A stretch of DNA of 64,000 bases from Ulva prolifera. Its lineage: Eukaryota > Chlorophyta > Ulvophyceae > Ulvales > Ulvaceae. The translations under genes and the position numbers were made by a program. Where the stretch lies: contig CM041199.1 of assembly GCA_023078555.1 (NCBI GenBank), positions 2,848,513 through 2,912,512 of the forward strand, given 5' to 3'. Each line of letters opens with the position of its first letter. Within the stretch, counting starts at the first letter, position 1. Below are positions 43,901-54,422 of the stretch, piece after piece. The notes under the pieces are model-generated. The model did not search any database and had not been told where the DNA came from. It saw nothing but the letters and a program-made list of their open reading frames with translations.

Positions 43901-46082
43901 CAGACCCGCATTCACAGGGAGGTGATGCACTGAGTTATAGTTTCTGTCGAGCCCGTGCAACTAAGTGGTAGCGTCCGGGGGTTTCGCTCGATCTCTCTCG
44001 AGGCACCGTCAGCCTCGCCCCACCATGCAATCAGTTGCAGCTTACCAACTGTGCTTGCACACGGTGTTAGCACATACGGATAACAAATTTCTTGTTTGTG
44101 CTAGTTGTGAAGCAGTGTCGGCTTATCTCGTGATGTTTACATTGCAGTGTGCATTGAGTCTTGAAGCTTGTTCCTGTGTCCCGCATGATGTGAACTACTG
44201 TGGATCGAGCGCTTCTGCTTCAACTACATGAGTTTCTTTCAACGAGTATGTGCACAATGTGGAATATGGATGCAGATCTTTCCTGGACACGCTACGGAAA
44301 TGGCAGGTGCAGGGAGGTTAAGACGCATCTTGAATTGCAGTTCACCAGCTTTTGATTCAGCCTCTGCCACCGGCATGCCGGAGCGGGCTGAGTGCACAAC
44401 AGAGAGGCTACAATGTGCCGCAGTGAGCAGCAGTGGTGCATAGTAAGCAGCGCTACTCGAAGATAGCTTGTCATGTGGCTGCTCCAGCACAACTACGTGT
44501 GGTCATGCTGAAGGGCATGACATGGTTGTGGCACGCACACAGTTGACTTTTGTGGCCGGCTGGCCATAGCTAGCAAGCCATCAAGGTAGTGCAGTGAGCA
44601 GCGCCACCTAGGAAAAGACTGCCTGTCATGCCGCTTCAGCATAGCCACATGTGGTCATGCTGAAGGGCATGACATGTACGTGCTGCCCCTAGGTGGCCTG
44701 CTGGCCACCACCAATCAGCCGATGAACCAGTCACGACCCGCTGGTCCTAGAGTGCACCTTGAGAACCCCTAGGTGGCCTGCTGGCCACCACCAATCAGCC
44801 GATGAACCAGTCACGACCAGCTGGTCCTAGAGTGCACCTTGAGAACAACCAAAAACCTCACAGTGTCATGACATGGTCCTAACATCCCACTGCCATGGTT
44901 TCCATTTTCAGTCCCATCCGTAAGGACAGGAAATGTAAGGATTACCTTATCATAAGGCAAGGAGCTTGACCAATCCTTATGCCGCCTATGATGGTCCTTA
45001 CATAAGGACCAGGACCATGCCTCAAATCCCGAAGTTGTCCTTAACCTGGCCCTATACCGGCCTTACGCCCCATGTGAGGACGAGGTAAGGTCGCTGTAAG
45101 ACCGCCATAAGGACAACTCGGTGCTGCTAGTGGTGCACCTGTACATGTAACGCTTTGGTGCGACTGTATTGGCGAGCCCCTCGGGGGACAACTGAGCAAA
45201 CATGACAACATTAACAAGTATATAATTATATATATGTTGCCCTGTTGCACAATCGGTTTTTGCCACTGCACTGGACGAGCACGATCAGAAACTATGACCA
45301 TCCAGAACTGTCCTTGTGTTGTTTGCGCGCACAGAGCATCTCGGGATGCGGTGCACACCTGGCGCCAGCATATGCTGTAATAGAGTGATCAGCATAGCAC
45401 ATACCATGTAGATGTAGCATACTCTTTTCACCACATGGCACATATCATGTACTGCATGCGTGTCCACCGTGCCGCAGCCTTAATTAAAGTTAAAGTTATA
45501 ACTGTCGTCGGCTTGGTGTTGCCAGCAAGACGTCTGTTGCAACGTGGCCTTGATGCCTGTCTCAATGCTCTAAATAATTGTGCATCTGTCCGCATGCTGG
45601 CAGGTAGCGACGTCACAAGAGTGGGGTACGGCTCATATGAACAAGCCGCAAGAAAGAGGCTGAGGACTATGTCACGTGTATGGGGCGCTTTCGGTGGCAC
45701 TGCTGCAGTCGGCTTTGTAGCACTGGCTCTGTTTCATTCCATCATCGCGCGGGCGCTCTTTGCAATTGGGGCCACAGTTCATTTGCATGAGCCTGTCGGC
45801 CGCAAGCGCCCAGATGGGGTCGATACGAGCGGGGAGCTGCCGCAAGTATCAAGGGAAGCACAGTCCTCTCAGGATCAGATGCAAACGGCAGGCAATGAGA
45901 GCAAGCATCCTGGCGGTGGGATCTTGACTGTTGGCCATGGGGACGACGCAGCAATCCAGGTCCAACAGCCACTTGCTGGTGCCATGTCTAGGCCCCCCCT
46001 CCCAGCGCCTCAACAAGCTCAGGTACGGACTACTGCCCTGCACTTGCATGCGCGAACTCTGGAGTATTTTTTCTATGAATAG
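40901..46082 (+). CDS. Four-helix membrane protein of unknown family, intron invaded by a CACTA element
   Basis: Three exons fit in phase: 40901-41029 (phase 0 end), 42194-42497 (phase 1 end) and 45604 onward. The last may run to the stop at 46082, or end at a good donor after 46022 and join a further exon near 46177. About 300 residues. Predicted helices: LRLLLGAMWLLLL joined to VILVCVIALWV across intron 1; PLAFVCWYTIGVLSATMCVW; YCISALAFSALMAASLAVLA; and GTAAVGFVALALFHSIIARA. A long hydrophilic Gln/Pro/Gly-rich tail follows. The N-terminus is acidic, with no signal peptide. I recognise no family. Intron 2 is 3.1 kb, of which 2.6 kb is the CACTA element at 42523-45132. The gene call rests on hydrophobicity plus phase agreement. 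Confidence 0.6.
41410..41453 (-). repeat. Recurrent 45-bp motif, copy 2 (inverted)
   Basis: Reverse complement of the motif at 40250, so the two copies frame about 1.2 kb that includes exon 1 of the membrane-protein gene. A minus-strand open frame between them (contains RAYVYRFPAARDGLPLIAHS) might be coding but is unrecognised. Confidence 0.65.
42523..45132. mobile_element. Complete 2.6-kb non-autonomous CACTA element in an intron
   Basis: Both ends carry CACTAGCAGCACCGAGTTGT and the next few bases as an identical inverted repeat of about 25 bp. The direct repeat GTG flanks it (42520-42522 and 45133-45135). TCCTTAC/GTAAGGA motifs repeat inside both ends. No transposase is encoded. The left 0.9 kb matches 1-1182 of this window, and the right 1.5 kb (43588-45131) matches 46360-47834 in inverse order. 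It is a different CACTA family from CACTA-I and must be moved by an unseen partner. Confidence 0.92.
44686..44845. repeat. 80-bp tandem duplication inside the CACTA element
   Basis: Two nearly identical units start CCCCTAGGTGGCCTGCTGG. The inverted copy at 46359-47832 has one unit, so the duplication arose in this copy or was lost in the other. Confidence 0.9.
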
Positions 46083-46358
46083 TATGCATGGCATAGCCAC
46101 AGCCAGCTGCACCCCGTAGCAGCAAATCCATGTACCGTATGCGGAAATTATTATGAAATGGCATGATTCGGTTGCAGCAACGTCGCAGCTTAGCCATAGC
46201 TTTCGCCCACTCAGTCCTTGTGTGTCACTCCGAGTGCATGACCTCATGCTTGGGGTGTACATATTCTGCACTCGGTTCTGTGGTACTTCAATGCAGTCAC
46301 TGACGGTCACCTCGTGGAGCGGCAGTCCCTACGATCATGTATGTTGACCACATTATAA

Positions 46359-47832
46359 TACTAGCAGCACCGAGTTGTCCTTATGGCGGTCTTACAGCGA
46401 CCTTACCTCGTCCTCACATGGGGCGTAAGGCCGGTATAGGGCCAGGTTAAGGACAACTTCGGGATTTGAGGCATGGTCCTGGTCCTTATGTAAGGACCAT
46501 CATAGGCGGCATAAGGATTGGTCAAGCTCCTTGCCTTATGATAAGGTAATCCTTACATTTCCTGTCCTTACGGATGGGACTGAAAATGGAAACCGTGCCA
46601 GTGGGATGTTAGGACCATGTCATGTCACTGTGAGGTTTTTGTTTGTTCTCAAGGTGCACTCTAGGACCTGCTGGTCGTGGCTGGTTCATCGGCTGATTGG
46701 TGGTGGCCAGCAGGCCACCTAGGGGCAGCACGTACATGTCATGCCCTTCAGCATGACCACATGTGGCTATGCTGAAGCGGCATGACAGGCAGTCTTTCCC
46801 TAGGTGGCGCTGCTCACTGCACTACCTTGATGGCTTGCTAGCTATGGCCAGCCGGCCACAAAAGTCAACTGTGTGCGTGCCACAACCATGTCATGCCCTT
46901 CAGCATGACCACACGTAGTTGTGCTGAATTCACTTCGAAGCAGCCACATGACAAGCTATCTTCGAGTAGCGCTGCTTACTATGCACCACTGCTGCTCACT
47001 GCGGCACATTGTAGCCTCTCTGTTGTGCACTCAGCCCGCTCCGGCATGCCGGTGGCAGAGGCTGAATCAAAAGCTGGTGAACTGCAATTCAAGATGCGTC
47101 TTAACCTCCCTGCACCTGCCATTTCCGTAGCGTGTCCAGGAAAGATCTGCATCCATATTCCACATTGTGCACATACTCGTTGAAAGAAACTCATGTAGTT
47201 GAAGCAGAAGCGCTCGATCCACAGTAGTTCACATCATGCGGGACACAGGAACAAGCTTCAAGACTCAATGCACACTGCAATGTAAACATCACGAGATAAG
47301 CCGACACTGCTTCACAACTAGCACAAACAAGAAATTTGTTATCCGTATGTGCTAACACCGTGTGCAAGCACAGTTGGTAAGCTGCAACTGATTGCATGGT
47401 GGGGCGAGGCTGACGGTGCCTCGAGAGAGATCGAGCGAAACCCCCGGACGCTACCACTTAGTTGCACGGGCTCGACAGAAACTATAACTCAGTGCATCAC
47501 CTCCCTGTGAATGCGGGTCTGCGTTGGATGGACATGTGCTAGGACCTATGCGCTGACCAGCAACTACAGCGGTGCTTTTCACTGGAATCGGCTACCCTTG
47601 CTGGACTGTTGACAAAAAACTTTCAAATTACTTGAAGAAAGGATTGTTGCGCTGCAAAGTCAGACGTCGACTGATGATGCGATGTGTTCGACGTGTGCAG
47701 TCGTGCATCACCGTCGAACGCCTGTTCAAGACACCTGTGCACTGCAATCACAAACCAAAAAGACGTTTAGTCGTCAGTGGTACATGGTCTCACCTCAGGT
47801 ACAACCGGGACAGCGGATCGTTGTGGCCTAGG
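46359..47832. mobile_element. Inverted partial copy of the same CACTA family
   Basis: Starts TACTAGCAGCACCGAG, with the first C of CACTA changed to T. It is the close inverted match of 43588-45132. The homology stops at about 47834, where a different sequence (possible CACTA end at 47833) begins. Together with 42523-45132 it makes arms of about 1.5 kb around 1.2 kb of unique host sequence that holds exon 3 of the membrane-protein gene. Confidence 0.88.
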
Positions 47833-48195
47833 CACTAGGAGAATGGTGACGTGGTGGTGAGGAAGGTGCGAGGACGGCTCGCGGAAGAGGGGCGGAGGCG
47901 TGGCGGAGCCCCCCGGAACGGCGAAAGGACTGTTGGCGGAGCGTCCGGAAGGCAGCCCGGAGTGTGGGAGGAAGTTCCGCGAGCGTTCCGACCGGGTGGT
48001 TTGCAAGTGCACTCCACGTGGGTGTACCGCCGGAACGTTTTCGGAGTGGTGCCGGAACGCGCGAAGGATCCGCAATGCATCCAGAGGACTGTTTGAGGAA
48101 GAATGCTTAAAATTTCGGAACGATGACGGATCCGGGAACGTTCCGGCAGCCTTGCGGAAGCCGTACGGAAGCCTGGACGAACATGCTGGTTCATG
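47833..48195. mobile_element. Probable end of another CACTA element with CCGGAAC subterminal repeats
   Basis: CACTAGGAGAATGGTGACG starts exactly where the inverted copy breaks off. The following 350 bp holds about ten CCGGAAC/GTTCCG/TCCGGAA motifs, the same type seen at the ends of CACTA-I. The partner terminus was not found downstream, so the element is truncated, rearranged, or continues in a form I could not match. Confidence 0.5.
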
Positions 48196-48310
48196 AGGGG
48201 TTATTACTTGGTTACTCTCTGACCGATCGTGCCGGAGGCAGATTACGTACGTGGTGAGGTTAGCGAGGCCTCCTTTACATGTGTGCCACGTGTACGTTGA
48301 TTCGGCAGAG

Positions 48311-48355
48311 ACTCGGTATCGGTATTTGTTCTCTCCCTTTCACTCTATTGTAACA
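48311..48355 (+). repeat. Recurrent 45-bp motif, copy 3
   Basis: CGGTATCGGTATTTGTTCTC with CACTCTATTGTAAC, a variant of the motif at 40250. Confidence 0.5.
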
Positions 48356-48774
48356 GGTGTACCACGCTTTCGACGAGAATCGCGATTGGTGCACACATGA
48401 CATACGGTCCGGCGAGAAAGGCAGTTTTGCGTGCAGTTCCAAGCAGCATGTACACCGTGGTTCCGAAACAAGACAGCTTTGTTGATGTGTTCATACGAAT
48501 TTATAGGCAGGCGGTCCTGGCTTGCATAGGCAATCATAGACTATCAGAGACATCGCTTACATTGAGATATCGTCACCTTGTGACCTCTGCCTGTCCATAC
48601 GGACCGACATTACTACTATACCAGATAATGCCACCTCTAACATGTCATATACCCCACTCATACACTCAGTCACGCCCGCCCGTGCTCAGCGACAGTTTCT
48701 TCTGAGCCCTCGTTGGTGTACAACTAATCGACAGACATCTTCGGGGTCACCTTTAACCTCAGTCTTCACCTCAC

Positions 48775-51766
48775 TCACGACAGCATCTCAATCAAGGTCT
48801 GCTGAAGGGCCCGGACCTCCTCCTGCACGCCCCGCCGCTGTATCAAACCAGTACTACACACATATTGCATGCATAGGTCGTCGGTCCAACTCGTTGAGAT
48901 TCGCTGTGGCACACCTGGTCCTGTTTAATGGAATCATCGAGCTTCTTTGCCTGCGGACCCTTCCGGGTGCGGGCGGGGCCGGATGCCAGCTTCGCTAATT
49001 CATCCTGAGACTCGGCTATTCTCTGATTGAGAACCTTGCATGCATTCCGGAGAGACTCGAGGTCGGCGTCTGCCTGTCGTTTCTCCAGAGCCGGATGCGT
49101 GTCCTTCTTCTTGGCTTTCTGCAGAACAACGTTGCTGTCACAAGATCTCTCGCACCTACTGAAACATGACCAGCATGTATACGATACATACCATTGATGC
49201 GCCTCATCAAGCTCACTACATCATCACGAACGCGCGTACACGAGCTTGGACTTATGCAAGCACAGTTTATGTCAACCATATGGAGATATGTACAAATAGA
49301 GGCGCACCGGTTCATCCTCCTGTATGTCCATGTCTGCTGCGTCGCTTCTCCGAGCCTTGGCCTGGGGCATCTCGTCGTCCGCAACTTCCATTGTGTGGGG
49401 TAACTCCTCAAATGCTTGGTCGTCACTGTCAGTGGGAGTCGAATCCTTCCGTGTTCGGGTTAGGATCGGAGGTGAAGGAGGGAGATCGGCGATTGACCTG
49501 TCGCTGCCTCTCTTGCGGGCGCGTCTCCCGCCGTTGCTGGTCTCGGCCTGCGTAGCAAGGCACGTCGCGATTCTGTGTCGGCGCGACTTCTACGACTGGC
49601 ATCGCATTCATGTCCCTGCCTCATGTACAGCATGGCCGCGAACACGTACCCGGCCACCCTTCTGGCTCTTCCGGTGGGTGGGACGCAACGGAGATTCCGC
49701 TGTCTGTTCCCTTTTTAGATTGCCCTGTATGAAATCCCTGAAGTAGTGGTTGTCAGCCACGTACACTCCTTCTTCTCGTGCCCACTGCGCGGCTGACTTC
49801 ATCGTGCCATCGCCGTAAGCAAGCCTGGTTCCGATTCTGGACAGCTGCATGGATAGGTGATGTGTCAGTGGCTTGCGCTTGTCACGCGCACTAGTATGCG
49901 GTTGCTTAATGTGTTCGCAGTAGCACAACGTCCACATCAGATGGGTCTGCAGCGGTAAGTTAGGCGCGGCGCACGAGCGCACGAGAGACATGCATGTCAG
50001 CCCGAATGGTCGGCGGGCCACCAACCATTCGGGCAGGCATGCATGTCATGTCACTATCCACGCGCCCCGAATGGTCGGTGGCCCACCGACCATTCGGGCA
50101 AGTCATGCATGTCATGTCACCATCCAGGCGCCCCGAATGGTCGGTGGCCCACCGACCATTCGGGCAAGTCATGCATGTCATGTCACTATCCAGGCGCCCC
50201 GAATGGTTGGTGGCCCACCGACCATTCGGGCAAGTCATGCATGTCATGTCTCCATCCACGCGCCCCGAATGGTCGGTGGCCCACCGACCATTCGGGCAAG
50301 TCATGCATGTCATGTCTCAATCCACGCGCCCCGAATGGTTGGTGGCCCACCGACCATTCGGGCAAGTCATGCATGTCGTGTCACTATCAACGCGCCCCGA
50401 ATGGTTGGTGGGCCACCGACCATTCGGGCAAGTCATGCATGTCATGTCACTATCCAGGCGCCCCGAATGGTTGGTGGCCCACCGACCATTCGGGCAAGTC
50501 ATGCATGTCATGTCTCCATCCACGCGCCCCGAATGGTTGGTGGCCCACCGACCATTCGGGCAAGTCATGCATGTCATGATCCGGGAGAAGGGAGCACGCG
50601 CCTGTTCCTCTTCTACGCCCATCACTGCCGAGGTCACTTTCGGGTCCTCGCGGGCTCGCTCGCTCTGCCGCATCTTTTTGTTGTGATCAAATGCTCGTTT
50701 AGCGAAACCGCTGCAGGAGTCGGCTTGGTCAGGACTGGGCGTGTGTGCTTACACGAACACAGGAGGGCCGCTGATTATGGCCGAACGTGAGCATCCTGTC
50801 AAGATCGTGATGTCGCATGCTCAAGAGGGAACGCACTTGTACTTCAGTTCCCTCATCATCCTTGTCTGGCCCTTGAACGCTTTTGCTATGTTCCTCGCAG
50901 CCGTGTACGCCGTCCCCTCTTTGCCCGGCTGCACAAGTCAATCAATTCTGGTCATCATCGATGTACTGCGGTGGACATTGCCTCCCGCGGCGCACGGTCC
51001 GCGGCGACCACTTCCAGCACGAAAACAACAACTGGGTCAATCACTCTACATGCTCAGCCATACATGACAACACGAGTTCATCGCAATCTACCGTAATCTT
51101 CACATTACCGTATGGCAACCGCCCCAGCAACTCAGCCCGGCGAAACAGGTTCATTTTGTTAGCAGGCTTGCAAAAGCGTACCCCAGCTGCTGCCGCAGCG
51201 ATCGCGCCAACGTGCTGATGCATCAGCATACAACCTTCGTACATTCGCAGCTTTGGGTCGCCGTCGTCCTTCAGCAGCGCCTTCATGAGCGGGGACGCCT
51301 TGTCCTCGTCCCTCATCTGGCCCAGGATCGCCGACAACTTGTCAGTCCACAGCAGCACTCCCGACTGTAGTACCTCCCACACTTGATCGCTGTCGCCCGT
51401 CGCAGCGGTAGCAGTGGAGGCCGCTGTGTGTGCCGACGCACCTGGAGCGGAGCCTCGATTCTTCCGTGGATTGATGGGCAGCACCAGCACCGGGGGCTCG
51501 ATGCCGCCGGCGATCCTCCCCTTCTTGAAGTAGAAAGTTATACATCTCTTGAGGGACTCCACGTTGTCGATGTCCAAGGTGGCCTCCTCGTCGTTGGCCG
51601 ACGCCAGTGTCATGCCGTCCGACCCCCCTCCCCTTCGCCAGACACTCCTCGCTAGCACATCCAGCATCCCATTATTCGAATCGTCGTCCGCAGTGTCTTT
51701 GTCTATCAAGATCGCGGCTGCTCGCTTGAACTGAAACTCAAGGTTGTCCGGCATCGCGACGTACAC
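48775..51766 (-). CDS. Multi-exon gene with coiled-coil C-terminus, likely transposon accessory protein
   Basis: Minus strand. The first exon runs from ATG at 51766 to about 51064. The last two are 49118-48915 and 48837-48775, which join in phase with GT-AG sites. Probable middle exons lie near 50936-50850, 49850-49690 and 49615-49300. The N-terminal 230 residues are mixed, with a Lys-rich FYFKKGR patch and an Ala-rich stretch. A middle part contains WAREEGVYVADNHYFRDFIQ. The end is a long charged helix with heptad character (ADADLESLRNACKVLNQRIA, VQEEVRALQQTLIEML). I recognise no family. Position among transposons and the basic plus coiled-coil make-up suggest a DNA-binding, dimerising accessory factor (inference). 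The 66-bp palindromic array lies between its exons. Confidence 0.5.
49999..50585. repeat. Tandem array of nine 66-bp palindromic units
   Basis: Units start at about 49999, 50065, 50131, 50197, 50263, 50329, 50395, 50461 and 50527. Each holds a near-perfect palindrome of about 33 bp built on CCGAATGGTCGGTGG and its complement, then CAAGTCATGCATGTCATGTC and a short variable spacer. In several units C becomes T in one arm (GGTTGGTGG), which in RNA would keep pairing as G-U. The period is 22 codons, so several frames stay open by chance. It is not a CRISPR: the spacers are near-identical and the host is a eukaryote. Confidence 0.95.
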
Positions 51767-52051
51767 ACTAGAGAGGACCGGAATTTGACAGACACTCCGC
51801 AGCCGATGCGTTTACAGTAACTACAACGTCTTTGGTACTTGGGAAGGCCTATCCGTCAATGCTGGTATCCAAGATTTTGAAAACACAGGCCCGTGTTGGT
51901 GCCCGGCCATTGGCCACAGGGACACTCCCTCGTTACATCCCCATCGCACGAGGATCCCCCGCCACCCCACGCGATCCTGCCTGACTGAGTGGTGAGTGCG
52001 GTTGTCGTGTTCGTGTGTGTGTGAGTTTATGTTGCAATTGATTCGGATGAG

Positions 52052-52094
52052 ATTCGGTTTCAGTGTTTGATATCTCTTGTTCACTCTTTTGTAA
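52052..52094 (+). repeat. Recurrent 45-bp motif, copy 4
   Basis: GATTCGGTTTCAGTGTTTG, then TCTTGTTCACTCTTTTGTAA. A GCTCATA cluster follows within 50 bp. Confidence 0.65.
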
Positions 52095-52135
52095 GCGTCC
52101 CGCCACTCCACTCGTCCCCGACGTCTACACAGGTC

Positions 52136-52257
52136 GTCGCTCATATGCCACTCATATTTACAAGCGTCCACGCTCATGCACGGTCGCTTACGCAGGCTCT
52201 TATTTACCCCCCCATTTTCCGCATATATATGAGCGGAAAATTTTCGATATGAGCGAG
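52136..52257. repeat. Cluster of GCTCATA/TATGAGC motifs
   Basis: Five or six copies in both orientations, including the palindromic CCGCATATATATGAGCGG region. A similar cluster lies at 60531-60578 just before a transposase gene, so these may be subterminal repeats of related elements. Confidence 0.55.
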
Positions 52258-52590
52258 TTTGTTTTTCACGAGATGTACAACTTTTGTATTTTCGGCACCA
52301 GCAGTGCGAGTTTGAATAGCACCATGTGCATTTGTGTAAGTGTGCTTGCCCGGGCAGTACCCCTGATTGTGGGGGGTATGCACCGTCATGTACATGACTG
52401 CAGGCTGCAGCTTGGTGGCCAGCAGTCCACCCAGAACAGGCTGTATGCCATGCCCAACAGCAAAGCCACTCGTGGCCTTGCTGCAGGCGCATGGCACACC
52501 CCCCCTCTGCGTGGCCCTGCTCACTGCACCCGCCGCACGCGAGCTGCGTCTGTACGAGCTGCATTGGAGGTGGTCAGCCCCTCATGTGGC

Positions 52591-52800
52591 ACAGCCCAAG
52601 CGGCTTCCGCCTGGGCTGTCACTAGTGGTGCATGCATATGCGTCATCGGCACAGCCCAAGCGGCTTCCGCCTGGGCTGTCACTAGTGGTGCATGCATATG
52701 CGTCATCGGCACAGCCCAAGCGGCTTCCGCCTGGGCTGTCACTGGTGGTGCATGCATATGCGTCATCGGCACAGCCCAAGCGGCTTCCGCCTGGGCTGTG
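52591..52800. repeat. 60-bp tandem array, three full units and a half unit
   Basis: Each unit carries an inverted pair ACAGCCCAAGCGG/CCGCCTGGGCTGT with a 3-base loop, followed by CACTAGTGGTGCATGCATATG. The units are nearly identical, so the array is young. Confidence 0.95.
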
Positions 52801-54422
52801 CCGCAAGCGTGCAAGGCTGTGAGGCTCCTACCTGCCATGGCTCCGAGTCCGTGCAATTGCTGTTTCGAGCTCGTCTGAAGCTGTTCGGGCAGGCTGCAGC
52901 CCCCTTGAAGAAAGTAACCTGTATGCATTGTTCCTTGTCAACCCATACAGCGTTGTAGCAGTTGCAATTGACAATTGTACACGTACCTGATGTGTCAATG
53001 ACTCGACGCACGCTGTCGCATTGTCGTAGCTGATGGGACAAACAGGTCATACTCAGGTCTCTCGATGCCAAACGCCGAACCATGTATGAACTGACCTGCA
53101 CAAGTAGCTGGGCGACCTGGTCAACCGTCGATGCCTGAACAAACAAACGATCTGCACAGCCGGTGTTACTGGACCGAAGCCTGAATGCATACGAGTAGGA
53201 AACATACTACCTTACTGATCATCGGTCAAAATTGTGTTCTGTGTCTCTCCCATCCATTTGCGCTGAGATGTGTCGTCTCTGCCTCTTGATCGTCAGTGGC
53301 GGTTTCTCGTAACTGTCAAAAGTCAATCACCTGCATCTCTTTTGTAAATAATCACCTGCATTGGATTAGTCTGCTTCGTCCGCAGGTTCGTGCTTTCGCC
53401 GTTTGACAACCAACAGTTGCCTGCGTTGTTACGCCACGATACTACCGACGACACCTGACAACGCGATCTGGCACTGATGGATTATCATGACATAATCGCA
53501 GCCATTTAAATGCCATGTGATGGACGCTATATGCAAGGCGGGGGGCGCTCTATGGCGCACCAGGTACCCCTTTCTCGTCATAATGAACGGTGCTAAGAGG
53601 ACGGTATGACAATCACCCACACTTTATCCATCTGTCGAGTAGAAACGTACTTGTGAAGACATATGTCCTCTGCAGCGATGGTACCTCTGCACTGCGGTGC
53701 AGCAGCGTTAACGATCAAAAAGGGCGCAATTCTTATCTTCCGGAGCGCACACAACCGACGAAGTGGCATAATAAGATTGTCCATGAGGATGCGGTTTGGA
53801 AGCTGACATGTACTGATCTGATTTCGTCATGGCTGCGTTAGGCGGAGCCTTCCGTTGACTCGTTTTGTGACAACGGGGCACTCGCGGCCCGTGTAGCCAT
53901 GGCCACCGGTGTCGCGTGTGCGTTCTCCTGGGTACCCATCACATCTCTGCTAAAGTCCGTCTCGGCATATCATGTTGGTTTTGGAGTTTTCTTTGGAAAT
54001 TCACGCTCGTTTACTTCTTCTTCTGTGGGGCGGTGTTCACCACAAGGCCGTCAGACGTCACTTGTACTTTTTGCCGCCTGTGCTATGGGTGATGTCAGAT
54101 CCGTGTCAGACCTCATCCTACGTGTACAGCGACACCCCCTCGTCAGCCCGATCGACCACGCAACACGCGCCTGCTCGAATCAAACGGGGAGACCAACCGT
54201 CCCCGTCGGATTCAACGTGCAGGACGGTTTACGACGGGCGATAAGAAGCACAGCATCTGTACATATTCACGACGTTGATTACAGACGCCTCGTGACACCC
54301 CCTCCGGCGAGTACTCAGTTGGAAGAGTTACCGACCGGACTGCAGATGTGAAAAGGCCGCACGAGTAATCTACCAGTCCGTGCGCTAGCGATCCGCCCCG
54401 CTGCTGTTTCAAATTTGGATGA

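Larger units (their letters stand above)
51767..54422. other. 2.6-kb region without a confident gene
   Basis: Contains the recurrent motif (52052), a GCTCATA cluster (52136-52257) and a 60-bp array (52591-52800). A weakly coding-looking stretch near 52400-52580 (contains RELRLYELHWRWSAP) may be a host gene fragment. A 150-codon frame at 53899-54351 precedes the Plavaka-like gene and is unrecognised. Confidence 0.35.

Noticed and set aside
43588-47834. A single foldback element with 1.5-kb inverted repeats
   Set aside because: The inner ends are CACTA termini, and 42523-45132 is a complete element with its own GTG duplication, so two separate copies explain it better.
49999-50585. CRISPR array
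   Set aside because: The spacers are near-identical, no cas genes are present, and the surroundings are eukaryotic; it is a minisatellite of palindromes.
49990-50790. A 266-residue open frame with 22-residue repeats across the palindromic array
   Set aside because: Several frames on both strands stay open because the unit length is a multiple of three and has no stops; nothing outside the array supports a protein.
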